Positions 32,478 to 46,584 are shown, numbered from the stretch's first letter. The stretch is 64,000 nt of DNA from Gari tellinella (GCA_922989275.2 OV277869.1:28034189-28098188); one strand, 5' to 3'. A program made the numbers and translations. The notes: generated from the letters alone by a model not told the origin.

Positions 32478-32541
32478 TTGCAAAGAGTGTAGACCCAGAT
32501 CAGATGGCTCCTCTCTGATGTGGGTCAACACTGTTTGCTAA
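32478..32541. repeat. Isolated A/H-type palindromic core variant
   Basis: GCAAAGAGTGTAGACCC, AGATCAGATGGCTCC, then TCTCTGATGTGGGTC and ACTGTTTGC. Arms are imperfect and the apex is GGCTCCTCTC. No clear termini. Confidence 0.55.
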
Positions 32542-33476
32542 TTTAGAGCAGTATGCATTGAACTTCCTAGAATTCCAAGTAGACTGGACCATGTTTTAAT
32601 AACTAAAAATATCCACAACGAAACCTAATAATCCACATAGTAACTGAGTGTAGACTGGGATGATTGACAAACGGAAGATGAACCGTTCCTTTGTAAAAAC
32701 GAATATTGGATTTTAAAGGCAGATGTTTACTTCATTCAGAAAAAAGTAATGCAGAAATCTTCTTTAGGGTTACAAGAAACAACTTCCTTTATTACTTAGA
32801 ATAGTCTTGCATTAGACTGCCAATGGCATGGGGTCAATTACTTGAGAATGTAATGCATTACATTACAATTACATTGCCAAAACAGTGCATTAAATTACAA
32901 TTATAATTTCTCAACTTTTACAATTGTAATGAATTAAATTACAATTACATTGGCAAAGAAATGCAGAACATTACAAATTACATTTTGTTTTCAAGCTATG
33001 ATAACAATCCAAAAGTATGACTGAAAAAATAACTATTAACTAAACTGCATTTATTATCTAACTGATAGGTTGTTATCTACAAGTTCGTTGTCAGCTACAT
33101 TTATAGAGATTGGAAACATAAGAATATATGTATACAGCTTGAAAAGTCAAAGCCCCTTTTCGGTGACCACTGGGTATGGAAGCATAGTTTGTAAGATATG
33201 TTAGCCCTTAAACATTTCCTTCAAAGAAGCGCCTATACCTACTCCTGCACATAAGACTAAGAGCCACAAATGACATTCAATAATGGCATTAATTACAGGT
33301 GCAAGTTTAAAGCACTTTCTTGATGAGTGTAAAGCAGAAGCTTGTAGTGGAGCTCTCTTCTGATGAGAATAGCTTGGGATTTTTTCTTCGAAAGTCAGAC
33401 AAGCTTAAACTGTGGAGCACCATATGATTTTCTCTTTTTTCTATGCACCATAAATATGTCTTGAATAAAACATGAT

Positions 33477-33652
33477 ACAGTATAACCTCTGTCGATCGAC
33501 ACCTCTCTTGACCGGAAACCTTTGTTATCCGACCCTGCTGTTTGGTCCAGGCAGTTTCCCTATATATTTTATGTAACCTAACTCTCTCTTGATCGGATCC
33601 TCTCTTAACCGTTATCCGACATACCTTGACGGACCAAAAAAGGCAAATTAGA
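33477..33652. mobile_element. Pogo/Tigger-like MITE fragment in the left arm
   Basis: TACAGTATAACCTCTGTCG, CACCTCTCTTGACCGGAAAC and later CTCTCTTGATCGGATCC resemble family D/P ends. The inverse right end is not seen. Confidence 0.4.
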
Positions 33653-36550
33653 GGGTTTTCCCACCCCTGTTTATTCTTTTTAAATTCTTTAAAAATGCAC
33701 TGAAATGTTCAGCCATTCTTGGCTTACACCTGTATAACTTCATGCTAGAGGTGGCAATGTGAAGTTAACCCTTATCCGGCCCAACCCTACCTTACTAGAT
33801 AGTCAAGGCCCATTTGTAATTTCGTAGTGTTTTTTTTGTGGTAAAAGCAAAAACTCAATTGATTTTGATAGAAGATGTTATAAGCTTTTAAAATAAACTG
33901 GGTGCCATATTTTCTTTTCATTTCATGGGTCCGAAATCCAAGATGGCCGCCGTTGAGTAATACTTCAATAATTTCGCCAATACATATAGTACAATGTCAA
34001 ACAAAGTATCTAAATATAGGTTTTGAACATAACAAGACAAATGGAATTATCAAATTCAGGCTAAAATTGAAATGTATACGCCTAATTCCAAGATGGCGAG
34101 CATAATGGCTACCGTTTACACTAAATTCTACTTAATTTGACACCGTAGTCCATCAATACAAAGGTATTGGAAATAAAATTTACAAATAAAATATCTGTTT
34201 GATTAAAGTAATGTTTTGTTCACTCAGTAAACGCTACAATTAAGTAAACAAACGAACCTTATAACTGTAGTGGAACTATGTTAGATCTTGTTCAGGAATT
34301 TTCGGAACGAAACAATGCAATGGGTCACTTGCTTAAATCTTGCATCAACCAGTCTCTATTTGTGTGAACAACTAATTGTATATACCATAATGCTCATACA
34401 AGCATGTAGATTTTGAAACTGCATGTTGCAATTGTGAGATCTGTTGGCCATCATCGTTATTCAATATGGCGTCCAAGATTGCCACTAAAACCAGAATATA
34501 TCCCGAATATAATAACTTTTACAATACATGTACTCTCAAAAGGAGGCTTAAGTTGAAATTCATATTCCTAATTTCAAGATGTCTGTTTGGTTAAAATAAT
34601 TGATTGTTCACGTGGTATGCATTACAAGGAGGTAAACAATTTGGATATTAACTATAGTGAAACCATGTTAGTTCTTGTTCACAATTTTTATAAACGAAAA
34701 TATGCAAAATATTAAATGCTCAAATCCGGCATCAACCGGTGTCTGTCTTTCTACAAATGATTTTTATATATCGATATATTTGTACAAACATGTAGATATG
34801 AGACTGCATCTTGCAATTGTGACATATGTGGGCCGACTTCATTGTCAAAGATGGCGTCCAAGATGGGCGCCAAAACCAAAAGATATCCAAAACATAATAA
34901 CTATAACATTTCAATCAAAAAGAGGCTAAAATTGAAAATGTCATTCTTTTTTCATGATGTATTTCTGATAAATTTGATTTATTGTTCACCTAGTAAACCT
35001 TACAAGGAAATAAACAATTAACCTATTAACTATAGTGAAGTCATATTTGTTCTTGTTCAAAAACCGAAAATATGTCAAATGTCAAATGCTCAAATCTGGC
35101 ATCAATCGATCTCTCCCTGTAAACGAATGATTTTATATATAAAAATGTTTGTACAAGCGTGTGGATTATGAAAGTGCACGTTTCAGTTTTAATATTTAAG
35201 AGCCAACCTCGTTATTCATGATGGAGTCCAAGATGGCTACCACAAACACAACATATCCCGTACATAATAACTATTACAACTAAATGGAATCCCAAAATAA
35301 AGCTAAAGGTGAAATTTATATTCCTTCTATCAAGATATAAATATGTTTCATTAAAGTAATTTATTGCTCTACTGGTGTCCATAACATGTAAATACACAAT
35401 GTATATAATACTAAAGTAGAACACCATTAGTTCTTGTTCAGAATTGTTGATGAACGGAAATATGCAAAATGTCAAATGCTCAAATCCAACATCAACCATC
35501 CTTTCTCTGTAAACAAAGAGTTTTATATATCAAAACATTAACTTCACATGTGTAGATTATGGAACTGCGTGCCGCTAATGTGATATCTTAGGAACAATAT
35601 TGCTATTTCAAGATGGCGTCCAAGATGACCGCCAAAAAAAACCGAAACTACTAATTATTGCACTTCCTTTCTAAGTAACTGACCAACAAAGATGGCAATG
35701 TACTAGATGAAGTGAACAATTTAGGATAGTATGCATGAGTAAAGAAGAGTGTTTTAAATGCCGCCTATGATAGTTCACATTATTTTCAACAAAAAGTAAA
35801 GACACTCTCTGCAAGATGTTAGAGGTATGCAGCATGTGCACTGTCGGTGGTAGTGTCCACAACCTATCAGTGAAAAAACTGACCCTTATGTTAAGAAAAC
35901 AAAGGCCGGAAGCAACAAAAACCGATATGTTAATGTCTCCAAATTTAAAAACCCACCACCCGTGAAAAGCCAATGACTACTACAATTTTGTGCTGAAATT
36001 CAATTCCGAATTCATTTAAAGGGCAAAGCTATCACTATTGACAGCTTCAACGAAGTCATATATACAGCCATAAAAGTGTCAATACTACAAGAATGTATAT
36101 ATACCTATAATTGGAAAGTATAAGAGGAGAAAAACGGCCAGATGCCAAGTCACCTATATTAATAAAGCGGGCTGCTGAGTTATGCAGGACCAAAGAAAAA
36201 GAGACAAAATCTTCAGCTAGGAAATACAAGTCTTAGTATATTGGCCAAAGTGGAACATCAGAACACACTATGGCTATTACAGCACATACTGATAAAATAA
36301 TTTTCTAGATGATGGGAAGAATGGAGTAATGGCAAACTGGTTAAAAATATGACGTCTGAAGCTACAATTACTGGTGATGTATTACGTTTCTGTCGTCAAC
36401 CAGCAATGTCTTTTCTCCAAAACATTACATTAATATTGCATCTGACTCGATATTACATCATGTTCAGGCAAATGTCTCTAGGAAAGGCAGACCATGCATT
36501 GAGCACATCTTGGTTCTACCAAATAGAATAGCTCTATTTCAGTTGTATAA

Positions 36551-37000
36551 ATCGACTTTGAGAAGGCGTTTGTCAGCTTAAACCAAGAGTCACTCTGGAA
36601 GATACTTAGACAGTATGGCATACCAAAGAAATTGTTGAATATCATCCGGTCCTTTTACAACAATATTTAGTGTAATGTTATGCACAACAAGCATTTTAAA
36701 GAGCCCTTCAAAGTAAATTGGACACCGGAGTGAAGCAGATGTGCTTTCTGTAAGCGAAGCTCTTCTCCATTGCAATTGACTGTATCATGGAAAATGTGGT
36801 TGAGAGAAGACGGAACCATTAGTTTGAAGTGGACAATGCTCTCAGTCTTAAACGACCAGGATTACAAAAGCGATCTAGGACTACTATCTAGCAGATATCA
36901 GGACAGTCAGTATAATACAGAGACACCAAATGCGACTGTCATGAGAATACTTCTGACCTAAAGAAGATATCAGTTCTGTTGACTAATTCCATCACACAAA
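36551..37000 (+). pseudogene. Decayed LINE reverse transcriptase (RTE-like) in the foldback loop
   Basis: The plus strand encodes IDFEKAFVSLNQESLWKIL, then RQYGIPKKLLNIIRSFYNN, a stop, then CNVMHNKHFKEPFKVNWT. These match RT blocks around the first catalytic region, where the second aspartate of FEKAFD is replaced by valine. Further downstream AIDCIMENV-like residues appear in other frames. Multiple stops and shifts show old inactivation. Its location between the arms suggests capture of, or insertion into, the foldback. Confidence 0.7.
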
Positions 37001-37671
37001 AGCTACTTGTGATAGGTTGACGTATTGGAGAGCATGTTGCATTGGATGCAAATGCCGTAAATGATTGATACCATGATCAGTAACACCAATCAAGCTTCAA
37101 CACCAACCTTTAGATTTCCAAGAGCACAGTACTCAATGTTCGTTTACATGCAACACTGTTGCAATAGAAAAAAAAATTGATTTGAGAAAAAGGGACTAAT
37201 TCGTTCGGCAGCCCCTGGTATAGCAACAGAGAGTTCCAGGTTGGCCCATTGCAAGCCCTCTAGAAACAGTCTATGGGAAGAGATTTGAGTAAGAGTAACT
37301 GATTTTCAATTGTGTCAGTTGTGTCAACTTTCTATGGTAAATTGGTAGTTACAAGACGTTGAAAGCAAAAACAATTTTACCAATAGTGACTGAATTTAAA
37401 ACAAATTTATATTGAAACAAGGATTAACTTAAACAGACGACAATGTTGACCAAGATATGATTAAGATGGTCTACATACATAATTTGATAATGTTATCTCA
37501 TTTGTAACATTCAAAGAAATTATTAGAAATCAATTGTAATAGCTATGATGTTCGAGATATTATGTGTGTGTGGCAGCCATCTCAGATGCCATCATGAATA
37601 ACAAAATTGGCCCTTAGATATCACAACTGCAACATGCACATTCAAAATCTACACGTTTGCACAAACATTTT

Positions 37672-38283
37672 TATGCCCCCGGCATCGACAGATGCGGGAG
37701 CATATAGTAATCGTCCTGTCCGTCCGTCCGTCCGTCCGTAACCAGGTTAAGTAGATTTTACCGTTTCCTCTAGCATCAACACCGCTTATTCAAACGCTTT
37801 GATACTTATACAGTTGTTGCCTTGGACCATTCCCTAGCCACCAATAATACCTAAACTTGATTTTGACCTTGACCTTGACCTAATTTGGACTTAGAATATT
37901 TTGAATGGGCTATTTCTTGGTTAACTAGATTTTACCGTTTCGTCTAGCATCAACACCGCTTACTCCAATGCTTAGATACTTATACAGTTGTTGCCTTGGA
38001 CCATTCCCTATCCACCAATATCACCCAACCATGATTTTGACCTTGACCTTGACCTAATTTGAACTTAGATTATTTTGAATGGGCTATTTCTTGGTTAACT
38101 AGATTTTACCGTTTCGTCTAGCATCAACACTACTTACTACAATGCTTCTATATTTATACAGTTATTGCCTTGGACCATTACCAATCCACCAGTAATACCC
38201 AAGCTCAGTTTGACCTTGACCTTGACCTAATTTGGACTTAGAAAAGATTCAAAATATATTGTCAAGGATGCCACCGGGGGCAT
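37672..38283. mobile_element. ATGCCCCCG-ended element with three 175-bp internal repeats
   Basis: The left end ATGCCCCCGGCATCGACAG and right end GATGCCACCGGGGGCAT are inverted. Inside, AGATTTTACCGTTTC recurs at 37752, 37927 and 38101, each unit closing with TTGACCTTGACCTTGACC. A (CCGT)n tract is at 37719-37739. It is inserted in the right arm of the foldback. Confidence 0.85.
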
Positions 38284-40479
38284 AAGCGTTTATTGAGCGC
38301 AGTCTTGTTTTTATATAAAATATTTCGTTTACAGAGAGAGATCGGTTGATGCCGGATTTGAGCATTTGACATTTTACATATTTTCGTTCAAAAAATTCTA
38401 AACCAGAACTAATATGATTTCACCATAGTTAATGGGTTAGCTGTTTATTTCCTTGTAAGGTTTACTAGCTGAACAATAAATAAATTTAATCAAACATATA
38501 TCTTGAAAAAAGGAATATCAATTTCAATGTTAGCCTCTTTTTGATTGAAATGTTATAGTTATTATGTTTTGGATATATTTTGTTTTTTGCGGCCATCTTG
38601 GACGCCATCTTGAATATTGAAGTCGGCCCACATATGTCTCATTTGCAACATACAGTCTCATGTCTACACGATTGTACAACTATTTCGCTATATAAAAATC
38701 ATTTGTAGAAAGACAGACACCGGTTGATGCCGGATTTGAGCATTTGATATTTTGCATATTTTCGTTTATAAAAATTGTATACAAGAACTAACATGGTTTC
38801 ACTATAGTTAATAGACAAATTGTTTACTGCCTTGTAATGCATACCACGTGAACAATCAATTATTTAACCAAACAGAGATCTTGAAAGTAGGAATATAAAT
38901 TTCTACTTAAGCGTACATGTATTGTAATAGTTATTAAATTCGGGATATATTCTGTTTTTGGCGGCCATCTTAGACGCCATCTTGAATAACGATGATGGCC
39001 AACAGATATCACAATTGCAGCATGCAGTTTCATAATATGCATGCTTGTATAAACATTTTGGTATATACAATTAGTTGTTCACACACACACAGACTGGTTG
39101 ATGCAAGATTTAAGCAAGTGACCCATTGCATTGTTTCGTTCCGAAAATTCCTGAACAAGATCTAACATAGTTCCACTACAGTTATAAGATTCGTTTGTTT
39201 ACTTAATTGTAGCGTTTACTGAGTGAACAAAACATTACTTTAATCAAACAGACATTTTATTTATAAAATCATTTCCAATACCTTTGTATGGATGTTCTAC
39301 AGTGTCAAAGTAAGTAGAATTTAGTGTAAACGATAGCCATTTTGGACGCCATCTTGGAATTAGGCATATAAATTTCAATTTTAGCCTTAATTTAATAATT
39401 CAATTTGTTTTGTTGTGTTCAAAAACCTATATTTAGATACTTTGTTTGTCATTGTACTATATGTACTGGCGAAATTATTGAAGTATTACTCATCAGCGGC
39501 CAGTTTGGACGCTATCTTGGATTTCGGACCCTTAAAATGAAAAAAAAAATGGAACCCTATTTTTTTAAAAGCTTATAACATCTTCTTTCAAAATCAGTTG
39601 AGTTTTTGCTTTTACCAAAAAAACAACAACCACGAAGCCATTTTTGACGACAAATGAGCCTACACTAAGAGTTTGGATTGAAATCAGATATTGTTTGACT
39701 CACTGTTTGGTACTGAGATCATACTGTGCGAAAAGTTAGAACTGTAAACAGTGGAAATGTCACTTTCGGAAACTGAGCAGAAAACATGTTCAAATAGAAG
39801 ACCTTTAGATCTACCTTTTTAAAGAATGATTAGGATTAACTTTTTCAATGATGGAAGATAAACCTATTGTATTTAGACCTGACCAATTAATATACTTATG
39901 CTTTCCCCATGCAAATCTAATACACTATTCAGCTGAGCACATTAAATATCATTGTTGGAAATTAATTTAACACAGTGAATATTGGTGCTCCATGTAACTG
40001 CATATCAAACACAAGTATCTTTGTCAATACCGGTACATACAGTCTTCCATCAATTAATACAAATTAATCTAGTAGATGTACTGTGCTTTCTGACATCTTT
40101 GTTACAAAAGTAATGCCATGTTATGCAAGGTAATGCTTATATTTACTTTTGTTTTAGCACTGTAATGCATTAAATTACAATTACATGCAATGCAAAAATC
40201 CCTGAATTACACATTACATTCAATTACATTGGAAAATGTAATGAATTACAGTGTATTACAATTACATTTTTGCATTACCCCATTCCTGGCTGCCATATGT
40301 TTAAAATCTTCTTAGTTTTACCGAAAATAAATATAATAAATAACTGATATACATGTAGTATTTCGTGTATGTAAATGTATGCCCTTCAGGGCCAGGCTAG
40401 ACAACACTAACGAATGCAAACACGTAACGCGGTGTCTGATCAGGATCCAAACTAGCTATTTGACTCATTTAATATGCCT

Positions 40480-40690
40480 TTAACCCCTTACCCAATGTTC
40501 TGTTTCTAATTTTAGCGACTGGGCAGATGGCCACCTAAAACAGGTTTAAAATAAAGGAGAATGTTCTGCTATATTTTCAGCCTGTTTTAAGCTACCGTCT
40601 GCTAGAATAGTACATGCTCACGAATGTATGGAATGAAACTATTTTCTACAGTGAAGGAAGGAATTATATTCGCTAAAAGGCTATTATGTA
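40480..40690. mobile_element. Family C MITE, right end degenerate
   Basis: The left end is TTAACCCCTTACCCAATG. The core CAGGTTTAAAATAAAGGAG pairs weakly with ATATTTTCAGCCTGTTTT. A broken A-type core (CACGTAACGCGGTGTCTGAT) lies just before it at 40412-40456. Confidence 0.6.
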
Positions 40691-40734
40691 TTAATCTTTA
40701 AAATGGTCTAACTTGCTGGCAATACAATATCGTT

Positions 40735-40940
40735 GAGCTTAATCCCATCACTGCCATGACGTCATCACTTTTATATAATTTTCGCCTGCTTTTATTTCTC
40801 AAATCCATACTTTAGGTATTTTGACCTCAGAAATACTAAAATAAGTGTGAAACAGTTTGTATCCTAATCCTGGCGCGGTGTCTAGTCAATATCTAAATTG
40901 TTTGCAAGTATCTATCGCGTTCGGGGTAAGGCAGTGAACG
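40735..40940. mobile_element. Family H element, degenerate
   Basis: GCTTAATCCCATCACTGCC at the start, TTTTCGCCTGCTTTTATTTC, a weak core (AACAGTTTGTATCC... AATTGTTTGC) and GGGTAAGGCAGTGAACGG at the end. Confidence 0.5.
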
Positions 40941-41335
40941 GTAAATCCCAAAACATTCCTCGCCGAAATGTACATGCAGCATATCTATCAATTAAATCTA
41001 CATTTATTCCATGTAAAGAACGGTTCACCTGTTTTACCAAATAAACAATGGCATTACCAATGGTTGATTTCCCGAGTCTAAGCTTGACAGATAGCAGAGT
41101 CCATGACTATATATAAAACATTTTTGGACATCATGTGCATGTCTGTTGTTAAACAATGCAATGTTATTTGATATTTGTTTCATTTTCTTTGTGCGAGTGC
41201 ATGGAAGAACTAATTAATGTTTTTTCCAGTATTAGTTAGACATGCATTATCGTTTGCAAACATGCGCATTTCATTAGCGGATCACTAATTACTACTGCTT
41301 TCAGCGGCAAATTAATTTTATTCAAAAATCGAAAG
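40941..41335. other. No recognisable feature
   Basis: No family or exon recognised. Confidence 0.45.
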
Positions 41336-41627
41336 GTTTTTACCCTTTCACCACCATATTGTCGTCTGCTTCAATATTGTTGTCTGTGATATCATTTCAA
41401 AGTTAGAATTAAAGTATTAAGAAATATTGGTAATGATAATATTGGTATGAGTGTCAAACACTTTTGATCCTGATCAAAGTTAGATTTAAGGCAGTATAAC
41501 TCACTTATTTCAAAACAAGTGGCAAACAGTTTTGGTCCTGATCAGACGCCGCGTAACGCGGCGTCTGATTAGAATAAAACCTGTTTGCAAATGCACTTTA
41601 TGACGTCATTGAGAGTGAAAGGGTTAA
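41336..41627. mobile_element. Family H element with A-type core
   Basis: Starts TTTTTACCCTTTCACC, with TTGTCGTCTGCTTC near the left end. The core at 41527-41589 has apex GCCGCGTAACGCGGC. It ends GAGAGTGAAAGGGTTAA. A second partial copy of the interior follows at 41640-41745. Confidence 0.7.
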
Positions 41628-41947
41628 AGCAGACGAGATATCGATACGAGTGTTAGTTTTGATCCTGATCAAAGTTATATTTAAGGCAGTATAACTCACG
41701 TTTTTCAAAACAAGCGGCAAACAGTTTTGATCCTGATTGGAACTAGAATATAACCAAACGTCATTGTAACCATTTACGTCTCCGTATTATTTGGACTGTT
41801 TCGGACCGATTGTCAGACTGCAAGGCTATACTGCCTTTGAGCTGCTTCTGATGTCGTTCTCGAGCACTTGATTAGTCAGATTTGCACGGCAAAAGCTCAA
41901 ATATAACCAATCAAATGCTTTAGAACGATTTCAGACCGAACTCAAAA

Positions 41948-42005
41948 GAGTTATTTTTATTATGATTATTATCATTATTATTATTATTATAATTATTATT
42001 ATTAT
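41948..42005. repeat. ATT/TTA microsatellite
   Basis: Runs of TTATTATTA with a few interruptions. Confidence 0.9.
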
Positions 42006-42483
42006 ACCAGGTTTATATAGCGCTCTTTTCACACAAGGGCAGTGCGTTCAAAAGCGCTTCACATGAAATTACACAAATGTACCTACAAAGCGAGAAAAGA
42101 CAAAATAACTACAATAAGATATAAAATAAACATGAATAAACATACAAAAGACAGCCCTCCAAATGGCGATCACAATACTCCCATTAATCAGCAAAGTTAT
42201 AACATTGAGGCCGGAACGTCTGAAATTTTCGATTGAAAACAAATCTTACAAACGCACTTCTAAACGCGTCTAGTGAGAAATTATGTGTTATTCTCCACTG
42301 TAGGTGAAGCTATGCAAAATATTTATACATGTAGTAATGTAGATTTTTTAACGCCATGTCCGCCCTTGTTGAATTAGATTATCGCATATTAGCGCCGCTC
42401 CTGCTTGTCTAATTTTACCAAGAAACAATTGTTCAAGAAGAAAATAAAAAAAAGTATCACCAATCAAAATCGCTAAATGAAAA

Positions 42484-42697
42484 TTAACCCTTAGCCTGCC
42501 AGTCACGACTATAGCTCCATATGCAAACAGCTTGGATCCGGATGAGACGCCGAGTAACTCGGCGTCTCATCCGGATCCAAGCTGTTTGACACTCGGACAA
42601 CATTTTCAGCAATTTTGAGCAACTTTGAAGCACTTTGAAACTTGAAGCAGACGAGAAATATAGCAGACGACAATTTATTTGGCGGGCTAAGGGTTAA
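42484..42697. mobile_element. Family H MITE, complete, with GAG/CTC apex
   Basis: TTAACCCTTAGCCTGCCAG and GGCGGGCTAAGGGTTAA form inverted ends with TTAA at both borders. The core at 42524-42590 is almost perfectly palindromic with apex GCCGAGTAACTCGGC. CAGACGAC motifs lie to the right. Confidence 0.9.
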
Positions 42698-45560
42698 ATA
42701 CCGCTAAAATCGCAATTATTACAAAATGATCATCGGTCCCAATTGTTTCACAGACATGTTTATGATTCTAACGACAAAAAACAAACATAAAAGCAGTTTC
42801 AGATTGATAGAACCAATCAATGTTTTTGGTAATGACGGGGGATTCTATAGATTCTACACGAAGTTGGTCCGTTCCTAGTCGGAAGCTAGCTTGATTATTT
42901 TTTCTTTGAAAAAAAGAGTTAATTAACACAATTGATTAACACTAAAAACGAGTAATTTAAAGGAATTGTAAAGTCCTAATTTTTATTCCATATTCCACGC
43001 ATTCCATACCCAATAGCAAGAGACAACTGTTTGTTTAATGGTCGCACTATTTTAGCGTCACTTTTAACATTAGGGGGAGAGCTGTAACTAAGTGGTGAGC
43101 ACTTGTAGCCCGATCCCATTTCTGTAAATATTCGAAATAAAATATGTTTAAACTAAAATAGACAACTGTTTGTTTAATGGTCGCACTATTTTAGCGTCAC
43201 TTTGACATTTACGTGTACACACATTTTAAGAAGAAAACATGGCACACTTTAGACTACAACTCGAACTACAGCCGGTGTTTATTGAATCCAAGCGAATTCG
43301 TTAAGGAATAGTTATCAAAACGACCCTTTCATCATTTATAGACGTTAGAATTATACTTTCAAGTCCGAACAACACTCGAATTCAATGACTTCACAAAAGA
43401 GCGCGACGTTACGCGTATGCTCGATCATGTAAGACAGTCAGCACAAAAAAATCACCGTTTAAAATGCGGATCATTGGATTGTCGAAAGCTAAAGTCACTG
43501 AGGGCCAACTAGGTATTACGATGAAATGTTTTGCTACGACACCTTATATGGGTATTATAACATATTTGTATTGCTACGAAGGCAACTTTGTTTTTCTCAC
43601 TGTATACACTGACTCCGTAGCCATACAAATCTGTTATAATAGTCGCAGCAATACATTTTGATGATAAAACGTAGGTGGCCACCGCGACAGTCAAGTGAAG
43701 AATCTACTGTACACTTCTCGAATTAATTTCTATCTGTGAAGGTAGCTTGTTGTCCATCTTAAGAATAGGGTAGTTCTGTCAGAGTAACCTCCCTTGTTTG
43801 AATCAATTTTTAGATATATCCGTTTTTATCCCAAATGCGCGGAGGGATTCAATGCCACATAAGGATTGCAGTACGGCTATTTATAGTAGCAAAACGTTAT
43901 CTAGCACCCCTGAAAAGCGAAAATAATAGAATCAATCACGTTTTATGGTAAGTACGGGTGTTTTTTACCCGATGTTGGTCTGTTCCAAGTCGGAAATGAG
44001 CTTGAGCAACCGATTGTATGGAAGCTCCCGTCCTTACCTTTAACAGTTCTCGCTGAAATTTACCCTTAAACGAGTAAATTACTTTTATCGTATCACACGT
44101 TCGATATCCAATAGCAGCAAAACGTTGTTTTTATGTCGCGCTTTTTTAACTTTGCTTTGACATTTATTAAATCGCAGCTCAGAAATACAAACGGTTTTTA
44201 TTGGATCAATGTGATTTCGTTAAGTAAACTATATCAAATCGACCATTTCTTCCTATTTATACTTTATTCTTTCAAGCCATTACAACAACCGTTCTTGAAG
44301 TCAATTACCTCATGTAAGAACGCGACGTTACGTATATACTCGATCATGTGAGAAAATCAACAACAAATAAATCACTGTTAAAACAGCGAATCATTACATT
44401 GTTGAAAAACACAGACAAGTGTAAAGTATACTGTATAATTCTCGATTTCACTCCACTCTATGAAAGTAGCTTGTGGTCCATCGTAAGCTTTAGGGTATTT
44501 TTGTAAGAGATATCTCCCTTTCACTTTTATTTCAATAGCACAGAGGGATACAGTGCCAAACAAGATTTACCGTACGTTTATTTAAAGTGACAAAATGTTA
44601 TCTAGCACCGCTGAACATCGAGAATAATAGAACCCAGCACTTTTTTCTTCTTTTTCTTTTTTTTTTTTGGGGGGGGGGGTTAAGACGGGGGATTCTAAAC
44701 CCGAAATTGGTTTGTTCCCAGACGGAAGAGCTTAAAATAGCGAGTTTCCGACTGGAACAGACCTACCGATGGTATAGAATCCCCCGTCTTTACCAAAACC
44801 GTTCTTGATAATTTTACTCTCTTAAAATCACCCTAAAACGAGTAAATGTACGACATTGTAAAGACCTACCGTATTCCAAATCCAATAGCAACAAACAGCT
44901 GTTTAAAAATCGCACTATTTTAGCAAGTTTAGTCCTAACTGCTATCTAGTCTAGGGATATACTCATCCAAGCGTTTCATGTGAGGCCCGTTTCTTAAATA
45001 TGTTATTTTGGTTAGTAAAACCCATTGAAAAAACCCTTGAGTGTGAGTATGTGAGGGCCTCTCTAGACAACTTGAGATTAGTTAACTGTAATTTCACACC
45101 AACTGAAATTGGTATACCCTGTGAAAGCTTGTGATTCATGCTTTTTGTCGCCTATCGCGAACAATGGGGGGGGTTAGTCTCTCAATGGACTGAGGAAAAG
45201 TCCTTAATGTGTGCAAAAGTTTAACGAAGAAAACTTGTCCAACTTTAGATCATAACTCAGAAATAAAAACATTTTTATTGAATCCAAGCGATTTCGTATA
45301 GACGTTACGCACGGTATTGGTACCAAACTTAAACATGCAACCACATCGCGGGTTCATAGCATCGAAACCAGAAATATATTTGACGTTTCAATATGTTCTG
45401 TACCTCCAAAGAATCGCATTGAAAATCCCCATTGAAATATGTAAATGAAGTCATAATTAAACAGTAGTTGTTTAAGAAGCATGCAATTGAAAAACGAAAA
45501 TAAAGTCAAAATTGCGTGTAGCAGCATAACAAAACGTGACGGCTTATAACATAAAATCAA

Positions 45561-45832
45561 TACAATGAATCCTCTTTCCGGCTATTGTACATGAAATCGT
45601 CAATTATTTGTTAAACATTACCATTTGTATGCACGTATAAAGATTCCAAGTTGCTTTAACAGAAACAAAAATATGATGAAGGATAATTGCATGAAATACA
45701 ATGAATCCTCTTTCCGGCTATTGTACATGAAATCGTCAATTATTTGTTAAACATTACCATTTGTATGCACGTATAAAGATTCCAAGTTGCTTTAACAGAA
45801 ACAAAAATATGATGAAGGATAATTGCATGAGA
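45561..45832. repeat. Tandem duplication, two 136-bp units
   Basis: TACAATGAATCCTCTTTCC starts at 45561 and at 45697, and the following 136 bases appear identical in both units. The identity implies a very recent duplication or an assembly artefact. Confidence 0.9.
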
Positions 45833-46584
45833 ACACCATGAGATTTTGTGAAGAAAAAATAGAGGGACGGGTTGTATTTTTATGCTTAATTATAAATAAT
45901 TAGTAATCATTAAAATAAAAAAAAGCTTTTAAGAATATAATCTCAAACCATAGTGTAAAGAAATCTATTTGTTTTTAAAATTATGGTTCATATGCTCAAG
46001 ATATTTATATTTTGTAGCGTCTACAAAAATGTCCCAAAATTCAAAATGTAACGTAATTTACGTCAAATTCAAAGGATTAATGTGTAAAGGGTATTACACA
46101 AACCGAAAAATTGGACATTTTGATTATTATCGTTCTTTTCTAAATATTGTTTTATATTTGTTCACAGAACTTAATCCAGTTTGCTGATTGATAATCTTAT
46201 ATTATATATAATTCGTTTGTATAACGTCTACAGAATTGTCCCCAAGTCGTAGAATTGTCGGAGTAAAAGACAAATTTTCAACTTAACAAGGCACGAGTGA
46301 TAAATCAGAAAAATAAGACAGTATACGGATAATTTCAATTTCATAATTTTAGTGACAATAGAAGGTGGACTAAATCTTTGAAAATTATCAGAGTTCATTT
46401 AAAGGGTACGGTTAACTTATTTCTAAACATACAGTATAATAGGCTGTAATGAAAAGTTACTAAATGCAAAAGTCGATTATTCTATTCGTTCTTTCGCTAA
46501 CGTCGAGTACTCGACAAATCATTTTATCAACCATTTACTCACCCCACTTCTTACTCATCCTATTTTCTGTCTGCCTATCCTTAT

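Larger units (their letters stand above)
32815..40310. mobile_element. 7.5-kb foldback element with arms over 2 kb
   Basis: The outermost repeats GACTGCCAATGGCATGGGGT (left) and ACCCCATTCCTGGCTGCCAT (right) are inverted, followed inward by TGTAATGCATTACA-rich tracts. The inner arms about 33790-35330 and 37480-39680 match in reverse for most of their length, for example AAAGCAAAAACTCAA and its complement at 39595. Within the arms a unit marked by AAATGCTCAAATCCGGCATC and AAGATGGCGTCCAAGATGG repeats every 370-390 bp. The loop (about 35650-37470) holds decayed LINE sequence. No transposase is evident, and the superfamily is unknown. Confidence 0.75.

Noticed and set aside
42524..42590. Intrinsic transcription terminator or integron attC-like site
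   Set aside because: The strong hairpins resemble these bacterial signals, but they lie within TTAA- or TA-bounded MITEs in intron-containing eukaryotic DNA.
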